A stretch of DNA of 5,943 bases from Bacteroidales bacterium (GTDB lineage: Bacteria; Bacteroidota; Bacteroidia; Bacteroidales; UBA4181), in the NCBI GenBank assembly GCA_028700615.1, contig JAQVSH010000126.1, positions 1-5,943 of the forward strand. Direction: 5' to 3'. Made by a program: the position numbers and the translations under genes. Of this stretch, positions 1-3,200 are shown in pieces (the first letter of the stretch is position 1; each line of letters begins with the position of its first letter). The notes under the pieces were generated by a model that ran no database searches, had not been told where the DNA came from, and saw nothing but the letters and a program-made list of their open reading frames with translations.

Positions 1-1
1 T

Positions 2-211
2 GATAATTTATTAGGTGGGCATGCCATAACAATTGTAGGGTATTCTGATGATATGGTCTATGTGAATGATCCCTCAGGTGCTTTGTTCGAAGAGTATTAC
101 AAGGATGTAAATGACAATAATAAAAAACGTTTTCACAATTTACCTATTTCGTGGGATGATTATTTTGACAAAACTGACACGAGTCTTGATAATGATGGTT
201 TTTTTGTAAGG
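2..211 (+). other. C-terminal half of a C39-like (papain-fold) cysteine peptidase domain
   Basis: Residues 1-70. The segment GGHAITIVGY (His7) followed 16 residues later by the Asp of VNDPSG (Asn22-Asp23-Pro24) is the classic histidine and aspartate part of the papain-like triad in the Peptidase_C39_2 family. A later SWDDYF stretch (50-55) fits the usual end of the fold. The catalytic cysteine and the N-terminal half of the domain must lie upstream of the window, so activity cannot be judged. In large surface proteins such domains may process the protein itself or neighbouring substrates; which applies here is unknown. This section is AT-rich (about 30-35% GC in the lines counted), unlike the 3' part of the gene. 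Family assignment is from motif recognition only; a related C1-type peptidase is the main alternative. Confidence 0.72.
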
Positions 212-3200
212 GCAGAAGGTGTTTTTGAAGATTTTTCTACAGATTATGTAAGTTTTGACCTTTGCCCGTCCTACTTTAATTTTTTAGAAAGTCCGTATTT
301 TAGTTTATCCAATCCTTATAGCATGGTTAGTAAATCTGGCATTGAATCTGACCCATTGATCTTTAGTAGAATAAAGTTAGATTGGGATAATTTTAATAGT
401 TGGGTTGGTTATCATTATTTCTCAAATAGTCGACGAGTGGAGGTTGATGATAATAATTTTGATTCTTATTTTGTTTACCATGATATAATTACAATCAACC
501 CATTTATTACCTGCTATTCTAACAATGACAAAAAAATATATTTTAAAATAGCTATTTCAAATGCTGAAACAGAAGTATATCGCACGCAATCATCTGATTT
601 TAAAATATATGCAAATTCTCACGAATACAATCGGACTATTATAGAAATTCCTGTTAAGGATTTTTATAACAAATTAACCACAAAAAATTGTAAAATTACT
701 TTGGTTTGTTACGAAAGTGAATCAAATATTGAACAGGACGGAATTGTAATGGAATTTGTCGTTGGTATAAACCCAAGCACAGTAAATATTCAATCAAATC
801 CTGCTGGTGTCAACGTTATGATAAGTCACTCGGATCAATCTGAACAAAAAGACGGCACAACTCCTTTCTCACGTATTTATTATTCAAACGCATCCATTAG
901 CCTCAACGCCCCTGCCACCCACTCTGGCTGGCGTTTTACGGAGTGGCAAAAGAACGGGCAGACTTATTCCATAAACAGCAACATTCAAATCCAAGTTGAC
1001 GATGATGCGACATACAAGGCAGTCTATCAGGTACTGGATTCAGAGTTATATGTTTCCGGGAGTTCAGCGCCAGAGGTGTTTGCCTTGTCGGGCAGGCCGT
1101 CTCAAGGTTGGAACAATATTCGGATACCTGTTTATAACCGCAAATTCACCACAGTGAACGTAAATGTCACGAAATCAGGGAATGCCGCGAATTGGGTAAA
1201 ATTAATCGACGGCGCGTCATTCCAACTATCGGGGAATGAGATGAAGATTTATCTGATCTCAATCAGCATTCCGTCGAGTGCTGATCCAGGTATCTATTCT
1301 GCTCATGTAAGTTTCAATGGAATAGCACAGGAGTTTTATATCACAGTATCGGAATCTACTGCTGAAATCATCTTCCCATTCCGCAACCCCAGTGGTAACA
1401 TCAATGGTGATTGGACTTGGGATAAGAAAACGTTTTCTAAAAATTTTTATGACTATTGGTTTGAAATTATGGGAAACAATTCGGGGCCATTCGTATATCC
1501 GTATTTTCATCTTACGCCCGAAGAAGTAATTAATATAGACTGGTTTCGGCTTGGTTTTTCATGCATAAAAGAAGCGGCAATAAATACGCAAAATTTGGAT
1601 TTTCGTTTGAACAGAAAAACAATGTATACAGTTAAATCTTCTGCTTGGTCTCAGGGAAATCAGGTAAGCGGCAATATTGATTCATCGTCATGGCATTATT
1701 TGTCTGATAACAGTGATGGCTTATATAACATCTTTTCATTTGAGGTAAATCCGTCATCTTCTACTGACACAACTGTGCGTTGGAAAGTTTTTAATCCTAC
1801 AGACTGGGGACTTCTATATTGCCGCACCACCTCCGCGTGGCAGAGCGAGGAGTTTGACATACCCTCTTCGCAATGGAACGATATAAAAGATGATTTTCTG
1901 GGCTATGCGCAAATCCTTGCGGATGTTGATTCCGTTGAGCGGGCTGGGTACCTCAAACTTTTTGTCAATGGGAAGCAACCGGACACAAGCCGGGTTAAAT
2001 CCACAAGCACGGAGATCAGCTGGGATGTCAGTCCGAGCCATTTAATGGAAGATGACAATATTTTTACTATAAAAGCGGAGACGACTGGCTCTAATACTGC
2101 GCCTACGGACGAATCCGGCACTGGTACCATTGCCAGCCTTTCGAACATCCGTTTATATATGCGTTTCAATACGGAAATCCCCAATTTGGAATTAACCAAG
2201 AGCATATCACCGAATCCTGTACTAGTCGGTCAGGAGGCTACGGTCAAAATCACGATCAGCAATCCAACGGAATACAGTTCCACGGGTGACAGTACGAGCT
2301 TGATTGATGCCGCTTTGCCGGCTGGTCTCGTCCGCACGTCCGGGAGTTTATCGGATTCAAGTTTTGCCGAGAAGCTTGAAGAAGGCGACAGCGAGGAGCA
2401 TAGCTACCGGATCAAGGCAGATGTTCCGGGATATTACACATTGGGCAGCGCAAGTTTCACCTGGGATAATTTTGAAGGTGACGAAATGGAGATGCAATCC
2501 AGCCCAGTCGTGCTGGAGGTGCGTGGCGGCGGGCTGGTAATTGCCCCGGGGTTTGAGGAGAGCAGTGTTGGCGATGATCTGGTCATTGATTATTCGGCGA
2601 CGGTGACATCGAGCCTGAAAGGTGAAAAAATTGAAAATGCCGTGGTGACAGGGAACATCTATCGCCAGGAAGGCGATGCTTGGCTTCGCTTTGGTGAGCC
2701 CGTCACTCTGGCCTATGACCCGTTGACCGGTGATTTTTCAGGAACCAGCAGGATCATTGATCGAAGAGGCAATTATAAGGCCGTGCTGACGGCCCAGTGT
2801 CAATTCTACGATGATGGTATTTCAACGCCCTACTTTTTTATTCCAGACCTTCCCCTATGGCGGACAACGCAGATTACCAAAGATGGGGTTACTACGGTCA
2901 TGATCATCAGCTATTCCGGCGACGGAGGGGCGATTGACATTCCAGCTCAAATAAATGGTTATTCTGTCACCAGTATTGGAGACTCTGCGTTTTCTTACAC
3001 CTCTGGTGTAACAAGTGTGACGATTCCGGATAGCGTCACCAGTATCGGAAGAGATGTCTTTGATGGTTGCGACGAACTAACAGGCATCTATTTTGCTGGC
3101 TCACCGCCGGAGTTGGAAGGCGAGTATTTCGGTGCTGTCAATGCTGACGTCTTTTACATTTTCGGCACGGTCGGGTGGGGCAGCACGTTCGGCGGTCTGC

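Noticed and set aside
1259..1510. 83-codon open frame on the minus strand
   Set aside because: Antisense to the main reading frame and without recognisable motif; typical chance open frame in low-GC DNA.
1814..2205. Two overlapping minus-strand open frames (75 and 100 codons)
   Set aside because: Both overlap each other and the main frame, and their translations have no domain signature. They are shadows.
2304..2540. 78-codon plus-strand open frame in another phase
   Set aside because: It lies inside the DUF11-like module of the main frame and its Arg/Ser/Cys-rich translation looks like out-of-frame reading.
2966..3049. Near-identical 15-base direct repeats considered as a recombination or attachment site
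   Set aside because: The 69-base spacing equals the 23-residue LRR_5 period and both copies are in frame, so protein repeats explain them fully.
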